The notes under the pieces were generated by a model. That model was given only the letters and a program-made list of their open reading frames with translations. It did no database searches and had not been told where the DNA came from. From contig NZ_QPJQ01000008.1 in assembly GCF_003337275.1 (NCBI RefSeq), positions 1 to 64,000 on the forward strand: a stretch of DNA of 64,000 bases. The letters run 5' to 3'. The position numbers and the translations under genes were made by a program. The first letter of the stretch is position 1, and each line of letters starts with the position of its first letter. Shown piece after piece: positions 1 to 8,801 of this stretch. The DNA is from Marinomonas foliarum. GTDB lineage: Bacteria; Pseudomonadota; Gammaproteobacteria; Pseudomonadales; Marinomonadaceae.

Positions 1-71
1 CAAGTGGGTTAAGTGGTGATTAAATGTCGCTTCTGAGGAAATACTGTCACAAGCTGAAAGTCAGCTAAAAA

Positions 72-1181
72 TTGTCTTACTTGTTCGTATGTTCCTTAGC
101 ATTAGTTGGCTTGACGGCAGCAACCTTGGTTGCTTGTGGTGGATCTGAAGAAGAAAAAACAACAGCAAAGGCAGAAACAACGGCCGATGTTATTAATTGG
201 AAAATGGTCACTACATGGCCAAAGAACTTTCCCGGTTTAGGCACCGCAGCAGAAGATCTAGCGAAAAATATTACTGCCATGTCCAATGGTCGCTTAACGG
301 TTAAAGTGTATGCAGCAGGCGAATTGGTTCCCGCATTGGAAGTGTTCGATGCGGTTTCTCGTGGCACAGCACAAATGGGTCATGGCGGTGCTTTTTACTG
401 GAAAGGCAAAGCACCAGCGGCACAGTTTTTCTCTGCGGTTCCTTTTGGCTTTACCGCACAAGAAATGAACTCTTGGCTTCACTACGGTGGTGGCTTAAAA
501 CTATGGGAAGAAACATACGCGCCTTTTAATCTTATCCCGATGGCAGCAGGTAATACTGGGGTACAAATGGGAGGTTGGTTCAATAAAGAGATTAACTCTC
601 TTGCTGATTTCCAAGGCTTGAAAATGCGTCTGCCAGGTTTAGGTGGTGAAGTGCTGAAAAAAGTCGGTGGAACACCCGTTAACTTGCCTGGTAGTGAGAT
701 ATTTACAGCACTGCAAACTGGGACTATTGATGCGACAGAATGGGTAGGTCCATACAATGATCTAGCGTTTGGCTTGTACAAAGCGGCTAAATTCTACTAT
801 TACCCTGGCTGGCATGAGCCGGGCTCCACTATGGAAGCGCTTTATAATAAAGACGCGTTTGAAGCCTTACCTGAAGATCTGCAATTGATTGTACGAGCGG
901 CAACTCGCCAAGTGAATGCTGACATGCTGGATGAATTTACGGCACGTAATAATACAGCACTAGAAACACTGGTGAATGAGCACAACGTTGTTTTTAAAGC
1001 CTTCCCAAGAGAAGTCTTAATTGCTTTGAAAAATGCGTCTGCAGAAACCTTAGAGGAAGTGGCGGCAGCTGACCCAATGAGTCAAAAAGTGTATGACTCT
1101 TTCAAAGCATTTAATAGTAAAGTCAGAGCGTGGCACGAAGTGTCTGAGCGTGCTTACATCAATGCTCGTGAGCTTGAGTAA
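72..1181 (+). CDS. dctP: TRAP transporter substrate-binding lipoprotein (DctP/TakP-like)
   Basis: This is the extracytoplasmic solute receptor of a TRAP transporter, which captures an organic acid for Na+-driven uptake. The 369-residue protein opens with a hydrophobic segment ending in LVAC, a lipobox with Cys22 as the probable lipidated residue. The mature part has DctP-family landmarks: WKMVTTWPKNFPG at the start, LADFQGLKMRLPGLGGEV in the middle and GTIDATEWVGPYND as the ligand/hinge region. This pattern resembles the 2-oxoacid receptors of the TakP group. The start is a TTG immediately after an in-frame TAA (66-68), so no longer reading is possible, and the n-region carries no positive charge, which is unusual. 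The likely partners DctQM are 7 kb away on the other strand. The family call is firm; the ligand is inferred. Confidence 0.88.
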   Translation: MSYLFVCSLALVGLTAATLVACGGSEEEKTTAKAETTADVINWKMVTTWPKNFPGLGTAAEDLAKNITAMSNGRLTVKVYAAGELVPALEVFDAVSRGTAQMGHGGAFYWKGKAPAAQFFSAVPFGFTAQEMNSWLHYGGGLKLWEETYAPFNLIPMAAGNTGVQMGGWFNKEINSLADFQGLKMRLPGLGGEVLKKVGGTPVNLPGSEIFTALQTGTIDATEWVGPYNDLAFGLYKAAKFYYYPGWHEPGSTMEALYNKDAFEALPEDLQLIVRAATRQVNADMLDEFTARNNTALETLVNEHNVVFKAFPREVLIALKNASAETLEEVAAADPMSQKVYDSFKAFNSKVRAWHEVSERAYINARELE

Positions 1182-1212
1182 GACTTGTTAAGTACTGATC
1201 AATAGATAAAAA

Positions 1213-1241
1213 AAATAGCCCTTCTTGTAGAAGGGCTATTT
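1213..1241. terminator. Bidirectional rho-independent terminator
   Basis: A perfect 12-bp stem (AAATAGCCCTTC / GAAGGGCTATTT) with a 5-base loop lies between the convergent ends of dctP and the small PutA cistron. Its flanks are A-rich on the left and T-rich on the right, so it can serve both strands. Confidence 0.85.
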
Positions 1242-1275
1242 CGTTCTATAGCATATCGATTTATCGAACGAGGAA

Positions 1276-1959
1276 TTAGTCGTTCATGCTACCCAATTCA
1301 AGCAGTGTCGCGTTGCCACCGATTGCGGTTGTGTTGTTAGACACGGTGCGTTCGGTAACGAAGCGCAACAAGTAATGAGGCTTGGCAATGCTGCTCAGGT
1401 TCTCTGCATCGGTTTCTTCAACCAATTGACAGATTAGGCCGCTTTTTGCTGCAAGGCGCTGGCTAAACAGCTGTGCTTGCGCAGGGTCGCAAAGTGTTGC
1501 AATACCTGCAAGATGATCTGCTTCTATCAACGAATCTTGCGCAGATTCGGCAATATTTTGTACCACACCTTCCGCTACGAATGGCGCAATCATATCCATG
1601 ACTTCTTGACCCGTTGGGCCGACTGTAATGACAGGGTTACCTGCAATAAGCGCAGTAAACACTTGACCAACTAAGCCAACTTTTGCGTTATCGCCTTCGA
1701 TAAAAGACGAGCAAAGAAATACACCACGGCCTTGATTTGAAAGTTCGTTACGCTCACCAGTTGGCCCAGGCATTACGCGGGTTTCTGCGATGGATTTTTC
1801 GGCATTGTCTATTTGCCATGCAGCCATTTTTCTTTGTGCATCTGGGAAGGTATTAAGGGCTTTTTTTAGTGCTTCTGCACGTCCATTCACACCAAGCTTA
1901 TCCCATGCTTCGAAGACTTTTTGAGCGACCTGAATTTGGATAGGTTGTACGATTGTCAT
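1276..1959 (-). CDS. Separate C-terminal ALDH-like domain of type-B PutA
   Basis: This 227-residue protein matches the non-catalytic C-terminal part of long (type B) PutA proteins, here made as its own polypeptide. From memory, E. coli PutA has LLPGPTGERN in this domain and ends ERSLSVNTAAAGGNASL; this protein has VMPGPTGERN near residue 65 and ends ERTVSNNTTAIGGNATLLEL. That last stretch is the conserved C-terminal motif that in known PutAs closes the aldehyde tunnel. The protein has no ALDH catalytic Cys or Glu signature, so it is probably structural rather than a dehydrogenase, although such proteins are often labelled P5C dehydrogenase. It starts 14 bp after the putA stop, in another frame, with a strong Shine-Dalgarno (GGGGAG) next to that stop. 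Co-translation and assembly with PutA are inferred. Confidence 0.85.
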   Translation of the reverse strand: MTIVQPIQIQVAQKVFEAWDKLGVNGRAEALKKALNTFPDAQRKMAAWQIDNAEKSIAETRVMPGPTGERNELSNQGRGVFLCSSFIEGDNAKVGLVGQVFTALIAGNPVITVGPTGQEVMDMIAPFVAEGVVQNIAESAQDSLIEADHLAGIATLCDPAQAQLFSQRLAAKSGLICQLVEETDAENLSSIAKPHYLLRFVTERTVSNNTTAIGGNATLLELGSMND

Positions 1960-1973
1960 AGTAATGTCTCCCC

Positions 1974-4900
1974 TTAAAGGTCTTGCTCAATAGCGAAGCG
2001 TTGAAGGTAATGTGGGCCACCGGCTTTTGGTCCTGTGCCAGATAAGCCTTGTCCGCCAAATGGCTGAACGCCAACCACAGCACCGACTTGGTCACGGTTG
2101 ATATAAAGGTTACCAACACGAGCGCGACTCGCGATGCGAGCACATGTGGTTTCGTTACGGCTGTGCACACCCATGGTTAAACCAAAGCCTGAGTTATTGA
2201 TGGTGTCAATGATCTTATCCAAGTCGCGAGCTTTGTAGCGTACAACATGAAGGATAGGTCCAAATTTCTCATCCGTTAGCTGGTCAATGCTGCTGATTTC
2301 AAATGCCGTTGGTGCAACGAACGTACCGTTTTTTGCGAAGTCTGGAAGCTCTGCTTGGGCAATCAGCTTGCTTTCTTTGGTCATGTGTTTGATGTGCTCA
2401 AGCAACATGTCTTGGGCTTTCTTGTCGATAACCGGACCCACGTCAGTGCTGTGCAGGTAAGGTAGACCAACAGTTTGCTCTTGCATGGCACCTTTGATCA
2501 TTGGAATGACACGGTCTGCAATGTCCGCTTGTACGAACATGACTCGCAATGCAGAACAACGCTGCCCTGCAGAAGCAAACGCTGAACGAACCGCGTCACG
2601 AACCACTTGCTCAGGCAATGACGTGGAGTCGATTAACATAGCGTTTTGGCCACCTGTTTCGGCAATTACTGGCACTGGTGCAACGCCACGAGCTGCTAGA
2701 GTACGGTTGATCAATTGTGCTGTGCCAGTAGAACCTGTGAAGGCAAGGCCGGCAATGCGTTTGTCGCTCGTCAACGGAGCACCAACAGTCGCGCCATCGC
2801 CTGGTAATAGGTGAAGTACGTCAGTTGGAACGCCTGCTTGGTGTAGCATTTCGATGGCACGGAAAGCGATTAAGCTGGTTTGCTCAGCCGGTTTCGCAAC
2901 CACAGTGTTACCGACTACAAGGGCGGCAACTACTTGGCCTGTAAAGATGGCCAATGGGAAGTTCCATGGGCTGATACAAGTAAATACGCCACGGCCGTTT
3001 AGCTTGGTTTGTTTTTCACTGCCTAAGAAATCTGTGTAGCTTGTTGGGTCTGCAAAATGGCTACGAGCTTGTTGCGCGTAGTAGCGACAGAAATCCACTG
3101 CTTCACGAACTTCGTCGATGCTGTCCTGAATGGTTTTACCTGCTTCACGGTGGCAAAGAGCCATTAGTTCCGCGTAGTTTTCTTCCATCAAATCTGCCAT
3201 TTTATCTAGGCAATCAGCACGTTCTGTTGCTGGACGTGCTGACCAAGCAGGGAATGCCGCTTCAGCAAGATTAATTGCCTTGGTAACGGTCGCTGCGTCT
3301 GCCCAATCGATTTGTCCCGCTGTTTGGCTGTGATCATATGGGCTCTTGATTGAATGCGACTGTCCAGTGGCTACTTTTTCACCACCAACGATAGGGAAAG
3401 CGCGCCATTGAGTGTCTTGTCCCATGAAAACGTCGATTTTGGCTTTGAAAGGGGTCCAATCAGAATCAATTTCGATGTTTGGGCCAAACGAGTTTTTGCG
3501 GTCGTCAAACAAGTTAGCTGGCAAGTTGATATGCGGATTAGCTAATGATTTACGGCTTTCAAGCGTTGTCACTGGGTGGTCGATCAAATCTGCAATTGGG
3601 TAGCTGGCGTCAATCAGGCGGTGAACGAATGAACTGTTAGCGCCGTTTTCAAGCAGACGACGAACCAAGTAAGGTAGTAAGTCTTTATGGCTGCCCACTG
3701 GCGCGTAAATACGTACGCAGATGTCGCTGTCTTTGATCAATCGGTTGTATAGGGCATCCCCCATACCGTGCAAACGCTGGAATTCGTATTCGTCAGCGCT
3801 GGCGCCTAATTGTTTGGCGATGCAGCTGATGGTCGCAATGGTGTGTGCGTTATGGCTAGCAAACTGGGGAAATATGTTTGCACGAGCGTGTTCGCTTAAT
3901 AGGAAGTTCGCACACGCCAAGTAAGACACGTCTGTAGATTCTTTGCGAGTGTACACTGGGTAACCATTGATGCCGCGTTGTTGGCAAAGCTTGATCTCAG
4001 AATCCCAGTAAGCGCCTTTCACCAGGCGCACAGGAATGCGATCGCCTTGTTCTTTAGACAGTGCTGCCAACCAAACTAAAACCGGTAGCGCACGTTTTGA
4101 ATAGGCTTGCACAACAAGGCCAAATAAGCCCCAGCCTTTAGTGCATTCGTCACGATAAAGTTTTTCGAACAAATGCAAAGACAACTCTAGACGGTCTGCT
4201 TCTTCTGCATCGATTGTGATGCCAACATTCAACGAGCGAGCTTTGGTGATTAAGCCTTTAACACTGTCGAACAATTCTGTCATTACACGTTCTTCACAGC
4301 CCACTTCATAACGCGGGTGAAGGGCTGATAACTTGATAGAAATAGTTGGGCGGTGCTTTTGACTGTAGGTATCTTTGCCAACAGATTCGACCGCTTTCAT
4401 ATAAGACGTTAGGTATTTGTCAGCGTCAGCAGCGGTCAGTGCGGCTTCACCAAGCATGTCGAACGAGTATGTGTAACCTTTGTCACGGTAGCTTTTACCA
4501 CGGGACAAGGCTTCTTCAATGCTGCGACCTAGTACAAACTGATGCCCCATGATTTTCATTGCTTGGTTCATCGCTTTACGAATCACCGGCTCAGAAACAC
4601 GGTTTACCATGCGGTTCACTAAATTAGCTGGTGTTCCATCTTTTTTCTCGTCCATAGTGACGATTTTGCCCGTTAACAATAAGCCCCAAGTGGAGGCATT
4701 AACGAAGAAGGAATCTGAATTTTTTGCGTGAGATGCCCAATCGGCAACGCTCAAACGGTCTTTGATAAAAGCGTCGGCCGTTTCTTTGTCTGGTACACGC
4801 ATGAGTGCTTCAGCTAAACACATCAACAAAATGCCTTCTTTGGTGTCTAGGCTGTACTCTAGCAACAAGGCGTCAATCATCGACATGCTGTCGTCGTCTT

Positions 4901-5096
4901 GGCGCACGTCGGCAATTAAATTTGCGGCTGCATTGGTTTGGTTTTCTAGCTCACCTTCAGATGGTTTTGCTAAAGGTAGCAATTCCTTTAACCACTTCTC
5001 TTCATCCATATTGTAAAGAGGGGAAATAAGCTGCCACAATTCATTGAGTGGACGCTGAATGAAGTTAGGTTGTAACACCTCAATCGCTTTAAACAT
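1974..5096 (-). CDS. putA: Bifunctional proline dehydrogenase / P5C dehydrogenase PutA, lacking its C-terminal domain
   Basis: PutA oxidises proline to glutamate in two steps, using an FAD proline dehydrogenase barrel and an NAD-dependent glutamate-semialdehyde dehydrogenase. In the 1,040 residues the PRODH part (roughly 80-500) contains YSFDMLGEAALT and RPTISIKLSALHPRYE. The aldehyde dehydrogenase part (roughly 560-1035) contains the Rossmann motif FTGSTGTAQ, Glu813 in AETGG and catalytic Cys847 in GQRCSA, 34 residues apart as in the ALDH family. There is no N-terminal ribbon-helix-helix domain, so it should not bind DNA. The chain stops just after GGPHYLQRF, before the GGNASL-type C-terminal motif that PutAs normally carry; that motif is on the next cistron. 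An AraC-type regulator lies upstream. No putP is visible. Confidence 0.96.
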   Translation of the reverse strand: MFKAIEVLQPNFIQRPLNELWQLISPLYNMDEEKWLKELLPLAKPSEGELENQTNAAANLIADVRQDDDSMSMIDALLLEYSLDTKEGILLMCLAEALMRVPDKETADAFIKDRLSVADWASHAKNSDSFFVNASTWGLLLTGKIVTMDEKKDGTPANLVNRMVNRVSEPVIRKAMNQAMKIMGHQFVLGRSIEEALSRGKSYRDKGYTYSFDMLGEAALTAADADKYLTSYMKAVESVGKDTYSQKHRPTISIKLSALHPRYEVGCEERVMTELFDSVKGLITKARSLNVGITIDAEEADRLELSLHLFEKLYRDECTKGWGLFGLVVQAYSKRALPVLVWLAALSKEQGDRIPVRLVKGAYWDSEIKLCQQRGINGYPVYTRKESTDVSYLACANFLLSEHARANIFPQFASHNAHTIATISCIAKQLGASADEYEFQRLHGMGDALYNRLIKDSDICVRIYAPVGSHKDLLPYLVRRLLENGANSSFVHRLIDASYPIADLIDHPVTTLESRKSLANPHINLPANLFDDRKNSFGPNIEIDSDWTPFKAKIDVFMGQDTQWRAFPIVGGEKVATGQSHSIKSPYDHSQTAGQIDWADAATVTKAINLAEAAFPAWSARPATERADCLDKMADLMEENYAELMALCHREAGKTIQDSIDEVREAVDFCRYYAQQARSHFADPTSYTDFLGSEKQTKLNGRGVFTCISPWNFPLAIFTGQVVAALVVGNTVVAKPAEQTSLIAFRAIEMLHQAGVPTDVLHLLPGDGATVGAPLTSDKRIAGLAFTGSTGTAQLINRTLAARGVAPVPVIAETGGQNAMLIDSTSLPEQVVRDAVRSAFASAGQRCSALRVMFVQADIADRVIPMIKGAMQEQTVGLPYLHSTDVGPVIDKKAQDMLLEHIKHMTKESKLIAQAELPDFAKNGTFVAPTAFEISSIDQLTDEKFGPILHVVRYKARDLDKIIDTINNSGFGLTMGVHSRNETTCARIASRARVGNLYINRDQVGAVVGVQPFGGQGLSGTGPKAGGPHYLQRFAIEQDL

Positions 5097-5413
5097 GGTT
5101 GGATTCTCCCGCGTTAATATAAAAAACCGCTTGGTGTTTTATTAAGGCCGCATATTGTTATAGAGCATTAAGCGTTTTTTTGACTGCTTTTCACTCTGCT
5201 GAATCAAAAAAATGCATGTCTGGATAATGCTGACACTTTAGTGACAGAAGGGATAAATTGTCTTTCGAAAAAGTCGTTTTTTTTTATAAGAAAGTCCGAC
5301 TGGACAAGAATAAGCATAGCAGTAATTTATTATCATGCAGAAGTTGTGAGGAGGTGATGGTAATACTTACAAATGAGGCAGGGTTGTTGTGCTTAATGAA
5401 TTAAGACCAAAAA
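5097..5413. other. Intergenic region upstream of putA
   Basis: These 317 bases hold the putA control region and the 3' flank of the AraC-type regulator gene. They are AT-rich, with a T9 run near 5278-5286. The clearest element is the imperfect palindrome / Pho-box-like site at 5230-5247. I see no small gene and no convincing terminator for the regulator. Confidence 0.6.
5230..5247 (-). promoter_or_regulatory. Pho-box-like imperfect palindrome upstream of putA
   Basis: Read on the minus strand this is CTGTCAC-TAAA-GTGTCAG, two 7-base PhoB half-sites separated by 4 bases, 133 bp upstream of the putA start. Its 15-base core TGACACTTTAGTGAC (+ strand) also occurs exactly at 59654-59668 upstream of phnD. 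It is also an imperfect palindrome, so a dimeric regulator such as the nearby AraC protein is an alternative. The -10 region at standard PhoB spacing is poor (ACATGC). Confidence 0.45.
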
Positions 5414-6187
5414 TCAGCGGTTACTGAATTGTTTTTGGTATTTTAATGGCGTAATGCCAAGGGTTTGAGAAAACACGTTGGTCATGGCGCTTTGGCTTGA
5501 AAAGCCACACATTTCTGCCACTTGAATAGGTGGAAAACCTTCGGCCAGTAAACTTTGTGCTCGCTCTAGGCGTTTGCGCATTAGGTACTGGTGCGGCGTC
5601 ATGCCGGTGCGATCTTTGAAACGTTCGTGAAACTGACTGACACTCAAAAAGCAAAAGTTAGCCAGTTGGTCTATATGCACACGGCGAGACAGGTTTAATT
5701 CGATAAATTGGTCTAATTTGTCGATATCCAGTTGGTTACCACGGGTGCGGACATCTTTGTTATTGATTTGATGGCGTATGGCGCTTAGCAGAGTGTTACC
5801 GCAGGCGCGGGCTAACATCAGGTCATTCGGATATTGCTGCAATTCACCGGATAGGGCGGATGCTAGAATCTGCAAACGGGGGTTAAGTTGAAAATAAGCC
5901 GCTTGATCAAATAAGCGAGAAACTACTTCGTATTCTTCGTCAGTAATGCTTTTTTGCGGCGGAATGGGCAGATTGACCACCATGATGCGGTTTTCACCTA
6001 ACCCTGCAAAGGCGTGGCTATTCGCAGACGGAAGGATACAACCTTCGCCTGTATGTAGCTGTTTGCCTTTACCTTGGATGTCGAAATCGGTGTTGCCATC
6101 CAGTACTACCACTAGTTGGTGATAGTCGTGATCGTGTGTGTCCGCTTCGGCAGGTAGGCTGAAAACATCGGAATCAGACTGAGTCAA
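5414..6187 (-). CDS. AraC-family regulator, probable activator of putA (PruR-like)
   Basis: A 257-residue transcription factor. The N-terminal half is cupin-like (THDHDYHQLVVVLDG, then HTGEGCILPS). The C-terminal half, from about residue 155, is an AraC double helix-turn-helix with SVSQFHERFKDRTGMTPHQY and a second helix pair around VAEMCGFSSQSAMTNVF. It lies directly upstream of putA on the same strand, and putA here has no DNA-binding domain. In Pseudomonas the AraC-type protein PruR activates proline catabolism genes in the same kind of context, so the same role is likely; this is inferred from position and family. The start is a TTG with AAAGG upstream. Confidence 0.85.
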   Translation of the reverse strand: MTQSDSDVFSLPAEADTHDHDYHQLVVVLDGNTDFDIQGKGKQLHTGEGCILPSANSHAFAGLGENRIMVVNLPIPPQKSITDEEYEVVSRLFDQAAYFQLNPRLQILASALSGELQQYPNDLMLARACGNTLLSAIRHQINNKDVRTRGNQLDIDKLDQFIELNLSRRVHIDQLANFCFLSVSQFHERFKDRTGMTPHQYLMRKRLERAQSLLAEGFPPIQVAEMCGFSSQSAMTNVFSQTLGITPLKYQKQFSNR

Positions 6188-6330
6188 AGTGCGCCTTTGG
6201 AATAAACATAAGTGAGAAAGTATAGCGGCCTTAAGGGCTCTTTAGTAGCGGATTTTTGTGAAGATATCGGATTTTACCGCATGAATTGCGTTTTAACGCA
6301 GTATAAATGAATACGTGAAGAAAATAGTAA

Positions 6331-6372
6331 ACACAGCACTTTATCCCATAGAGAACGAATAAAGCGCTGTGC
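6331..6372 (-). terminator. Probable terminator downstream of the quinone oxidoreductase gene
   Basis: A 14-bp stem with one mismatch (ACACAGCACTTTAT / ATAAAGCGCTGTGC) closes a 14-base loop between the stop of the oxidoreductase and the AraC gene. On the minus strand it is followed by a T-rich tract (GTTTACTATTTT). Confidence 0.6.
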
Positions 6373-6392
6373 TTGAGTCATATTCGCTAATG

Positions 6393-7352
6393 TTAGCTGA
6401 TACGAATAACCAAGTTGCCTAGGGCACCAGATTTCAATACATCTTCATGGGCTTGAGCTAACTCTGTTAGCGCATAGCTGTGACGAATAACAGGCTTTAG
6501 AACGCCTTTTTCAAACAAAGGACGTAAGGCTTTCGCAATCAAGGAAAGCTCGGCAGGTTTAGTGTTTGCCAAGGCTACACCAACGACAGACGCATCACGC
6601 GCCATTAAATCTCTAGGGTTGATCTCAACCGTGCCACGGTTCCCTACGACAGCGACGCAACCGCCAAAGGCCAAGGCTTTTAAGTCTTGATCTAAGTTGT
6701 GGTTTGCTAGCATCTCGATAACGATATCGAAGCCTGCTTCTAGTGATTGAAAAGGCGCAAGGTGATCCGCTTCATTGTGCATAATAACGGTTTTCACACC
6801 TTGCTGGCGCAGCAACTCTGCGCCTTCTGTCGTGCCTGAACTGGCAACCACATCCATTCCCGCAGCTAGAGCTAATTGCACTGTGGCAATGCCTACCGCG
6901 CCTGTTGCGCCATGTACTAATACTTTATCGCCTGCTTTGCCATTGGCACGGCCAAACAAGGCACGGTGTGCTGTAGTATAAGGAATGCCAAGGCAAGCCC
7001 CTTCTTCAAAAGACAAAGCTTCGGCTAACGGGTAAGTGTGAGTGGCTGCACATGCTGTAAATTCGGCAGAAGATCCTGTTAGATTACGGCTGAAGTAAAC
7101 ACGTTGACCAATCTCTAAGCCAGTGACGTTAGCACCTAACTCAACAATCGTACCGGCACCATCTGACCCCGGAGTATGAGGGAAAGTAGCAGAATAATTG
7201 TTGGTACCAGAGCGGATATAAGTATCCACTGGATTAACACCTGCTGCGCCTACCTTCACAAGAATTTGATCTTCGGTAATGCTTGGTTTATTGGCCTCTG
7301 CCAGCGATAAATCGCTGGCAGGACCGTAGTCTTTCATTTGCATTGCTTTCAT
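6393..7352 (-). CDS. Zinc-independent quinone oxidoreductase (zeta-crystallin type MDR)
   Basis: A 319-residue medium-chain dehydrogenase/reductase of the NADPH:quinone reductase branch. The N-terminal GroES-like part has AAGVNPVDTYIRSG and the conserved PGSDGAGTIVELG. The nucleotide-binding fold has HGATGAVGIATVQLA near residues 147-161. Residues that ligate catalytic or structural zinc in alcohol dehydrogenases are not evident, which fits the zeta-crystallin group. It should reduce quinones or reactive enones with NADPH in the cytosol. It sits 60 bp downstream of dctM on the same strand and may be co-transcribed with dctQM; I cannot tell its natural substrate. Confidence 0.88.
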   Translation of the reverse strand: MKAMQMKDYGPASDLSLAEANKPSITEDQILVKVGAAGVNPVDTYIRSGTNNYSATFPHTPGSDGAGTIVELGANVTGLEIGQRVYFSRNLTGSSAEFTACAATHTYPLAEALSFEEGACLGIPYTTAHRALFGRANGKAGDKVLVHGATGAVGIATVQLALAAGMDVVASSGTTEGAELLRQQGVKTVIMHNEADHLAPFQSLEAGFDIVIEMLANHNLDQDLKALAFGGCVAVVGNRGTVEINPRDLMARDASVVGVALANTKPAELSLIAKALRPLFEKGVLKPVIRHSYALTELAQAHEDVLKSGALGNLVIRIS

Positions 7353-7412
7353 GTTTTTGTCCTAACTTAATGAGCATTTTTGTTTTTCATAAGTTGTTCA
7401 AATGTATTCGTA

Positions 7413-8801
7413 TTAATCCGCGTAAACCTGTTCTGGTAACCACGTCGCTAACTCTGGCCACACTGACAACATTATTAATACAAATACCTGGATTAGGATA
7501 AAAGGTAACACCCCTTTGTAGATAGACTGAGTTTTAACCTCTGGGGGCGCTACGCCACGTAAATAAAACAGCGCGAAGCCAAACGGTGGCGTTAGGAATG
7601 ACGTTTGTAAGTTGATCGCCATCATTATGCCCAACCAAACCGGATCCAGACCCATGGCCAATAGCACAGGCGCCACGATGGGTACCACCACAAAGGTGAT
7701 CTCAATAAAGTCTAGAATGAAGCCAAGAAAGAACATTAGCAACATCACAACAATCATGGCACCCACCACACCGCCAGGTAGCTGAGAGAAGAAGTCTTGA
7801 ATTAACTCTTCGCCACCAAAGCCGCGGAACACCAATGAAAATAAAGAGGCACCAATTAGAATCATGAACACCATACAGGTGACTTTTGTGGTTGAGTACA
7901 CGGCATCTTTTAGCGTTGGAAAGCTTAGTTTACCGCTGCCCCAAGCCAATAGTGCTGCACCAAGAGCACCAACACCAGCAGCTTCTGTCGGTGTTGCAAT
8001 CCCGCTTAGGATTGAACCAAGAACCGCAAAAATTAATATTAAAGGCGGCAGTAGACCTTTGATCAGCTGGATGGCTAACGGCTCAGTAGAACCATTGCGC
8101 AACTCTTCGCGAGGAACCGCAGGGGCTTTGTGAGGCTGTAACCAAGCAACCATAATGACATAAAGAATATACAGGCCGACAAGTATCAAGCCTGGAATCA
8201 AAGCACCGACAAACAAGTCGCCAACAGAGATGGTTTTCGGTGAGAAAATACCCATTTCTAGCTGCGCTTTTTGAAACGCATTTGACATGACATCGCCCAA
8301 TAAAACTAAGGCGATCGAAGGTGGAATGATTTGCCCTAATGTTCCCGTCGCACAAATTGTGCCTGTGGCGAGCGCAGGGTCATAACCACGACGTAGCATA
8401 GTAGGTAGCGATATCATCCCCATTGTTACTACAGTAGCACCAACAATACCGGTACTCGCAGCCAGTAACATGCCAACCAAAATAACCGAAATACCCAAAC
8501 CGCCGCGCATAGAGCCAAACAGCATGGCCATAGAATCCAGCAGTTTTTCCGCCAATTTGGACTTTTCTAATAACACGCCCATTAATACAAAAAGCGGGAC
8601 AGCAATCAGCGTCTCGTTACCAATAATACCGAATAAACGGTTTGGTAGGGCTTCCAGGAAAACGCCATCAAACGTACCAAAGACAGAGCCAACAGCCGCG
8701 AAAATTAAGGCTGTACCGCCAAGTGAGAATGCCACTGGGTAACCAAATAACAAGCAGACACAAACGCCAGCAAAGAGCCATAAGGGGATAAATTCAACCA
8801 T
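7413..8801 (-). CDS. dctM: TRAP transporter large permease subunit DctM
   Basis: The 462-residue protein is a multi-spanning integral membrane protein of the DctM family, the Na+-coupled transport subunit of a TRAP system. It has roughly a dozen hydrophobic segments and family motifs such as AVPLFVLMGVLLEKS, GATVVTMGMISLPTML and GTLGQIIPPSIALVLLGD. Its ATG overlaps the dctQ stop by one base (TAATG), so the two are translationally coupled. The sequence style matches TakP-type permeases, so the receptor encoded at 72-1181 is the natural partner candidate; no receptor gene is adjacent. The substrate, probably an organic or 2-oxo acid, is inferred. Confidence 0.94.
   Translation of the reverse strand: MVEFIPLWLFAGVCVCLLFGYPVAFSLGGTALIFAAVGSVFGTFDGVFLEALPNRLFGIIGNETLIAVPLFVLMGVLLEKSKLAEKLLDSMAMLFGSMRGGLGISVILVGMLLAASTGIVGATVVTMGMISLPTMLRRGYDPALATGTICATGTLGQIIPPSIALVLLGDVMSNAFQKAQLEMGIFSPKTISVGDLFVGALIPGLILVGLYILYVIMVAWLQPHKAPAVPREELRNGSTEPLAIQLIKGLLPPLILIFAVLGSILSGIATPTEAAGVGALGAALLAWGSGKLSFPTLKDAVYSTTKVTCMVFMILIGASLFSLVFRGFGGEELIQDFFSQLPGGVVGAMIVVMLLMFFLGFILDFIEITFVVVPIVAPVLLAMGLDPVWLGIMMAINLQTSFLTPPFGFALFYLRGVAPPEVKTQSIYKGVLPFILIQVFVLIMLSVWPELATWLPEQVYAD

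Noticed and set aside
1276..1959. Annotation of the small PutA cistron as an active P5C dehydrogenase
   Set aside because: It matches only the non-catalytic C-terminal domain of PutA and lacks the Cys and Glu active-site motifs found in the upstream protein.
3041..5029. Several open frames antisense to putA of 60-110 codons
   Set aside because: They are shadows of a GC-biased long gene, have no ribosome sites or recognisable products, and overlap essential catalytic codons of putA.
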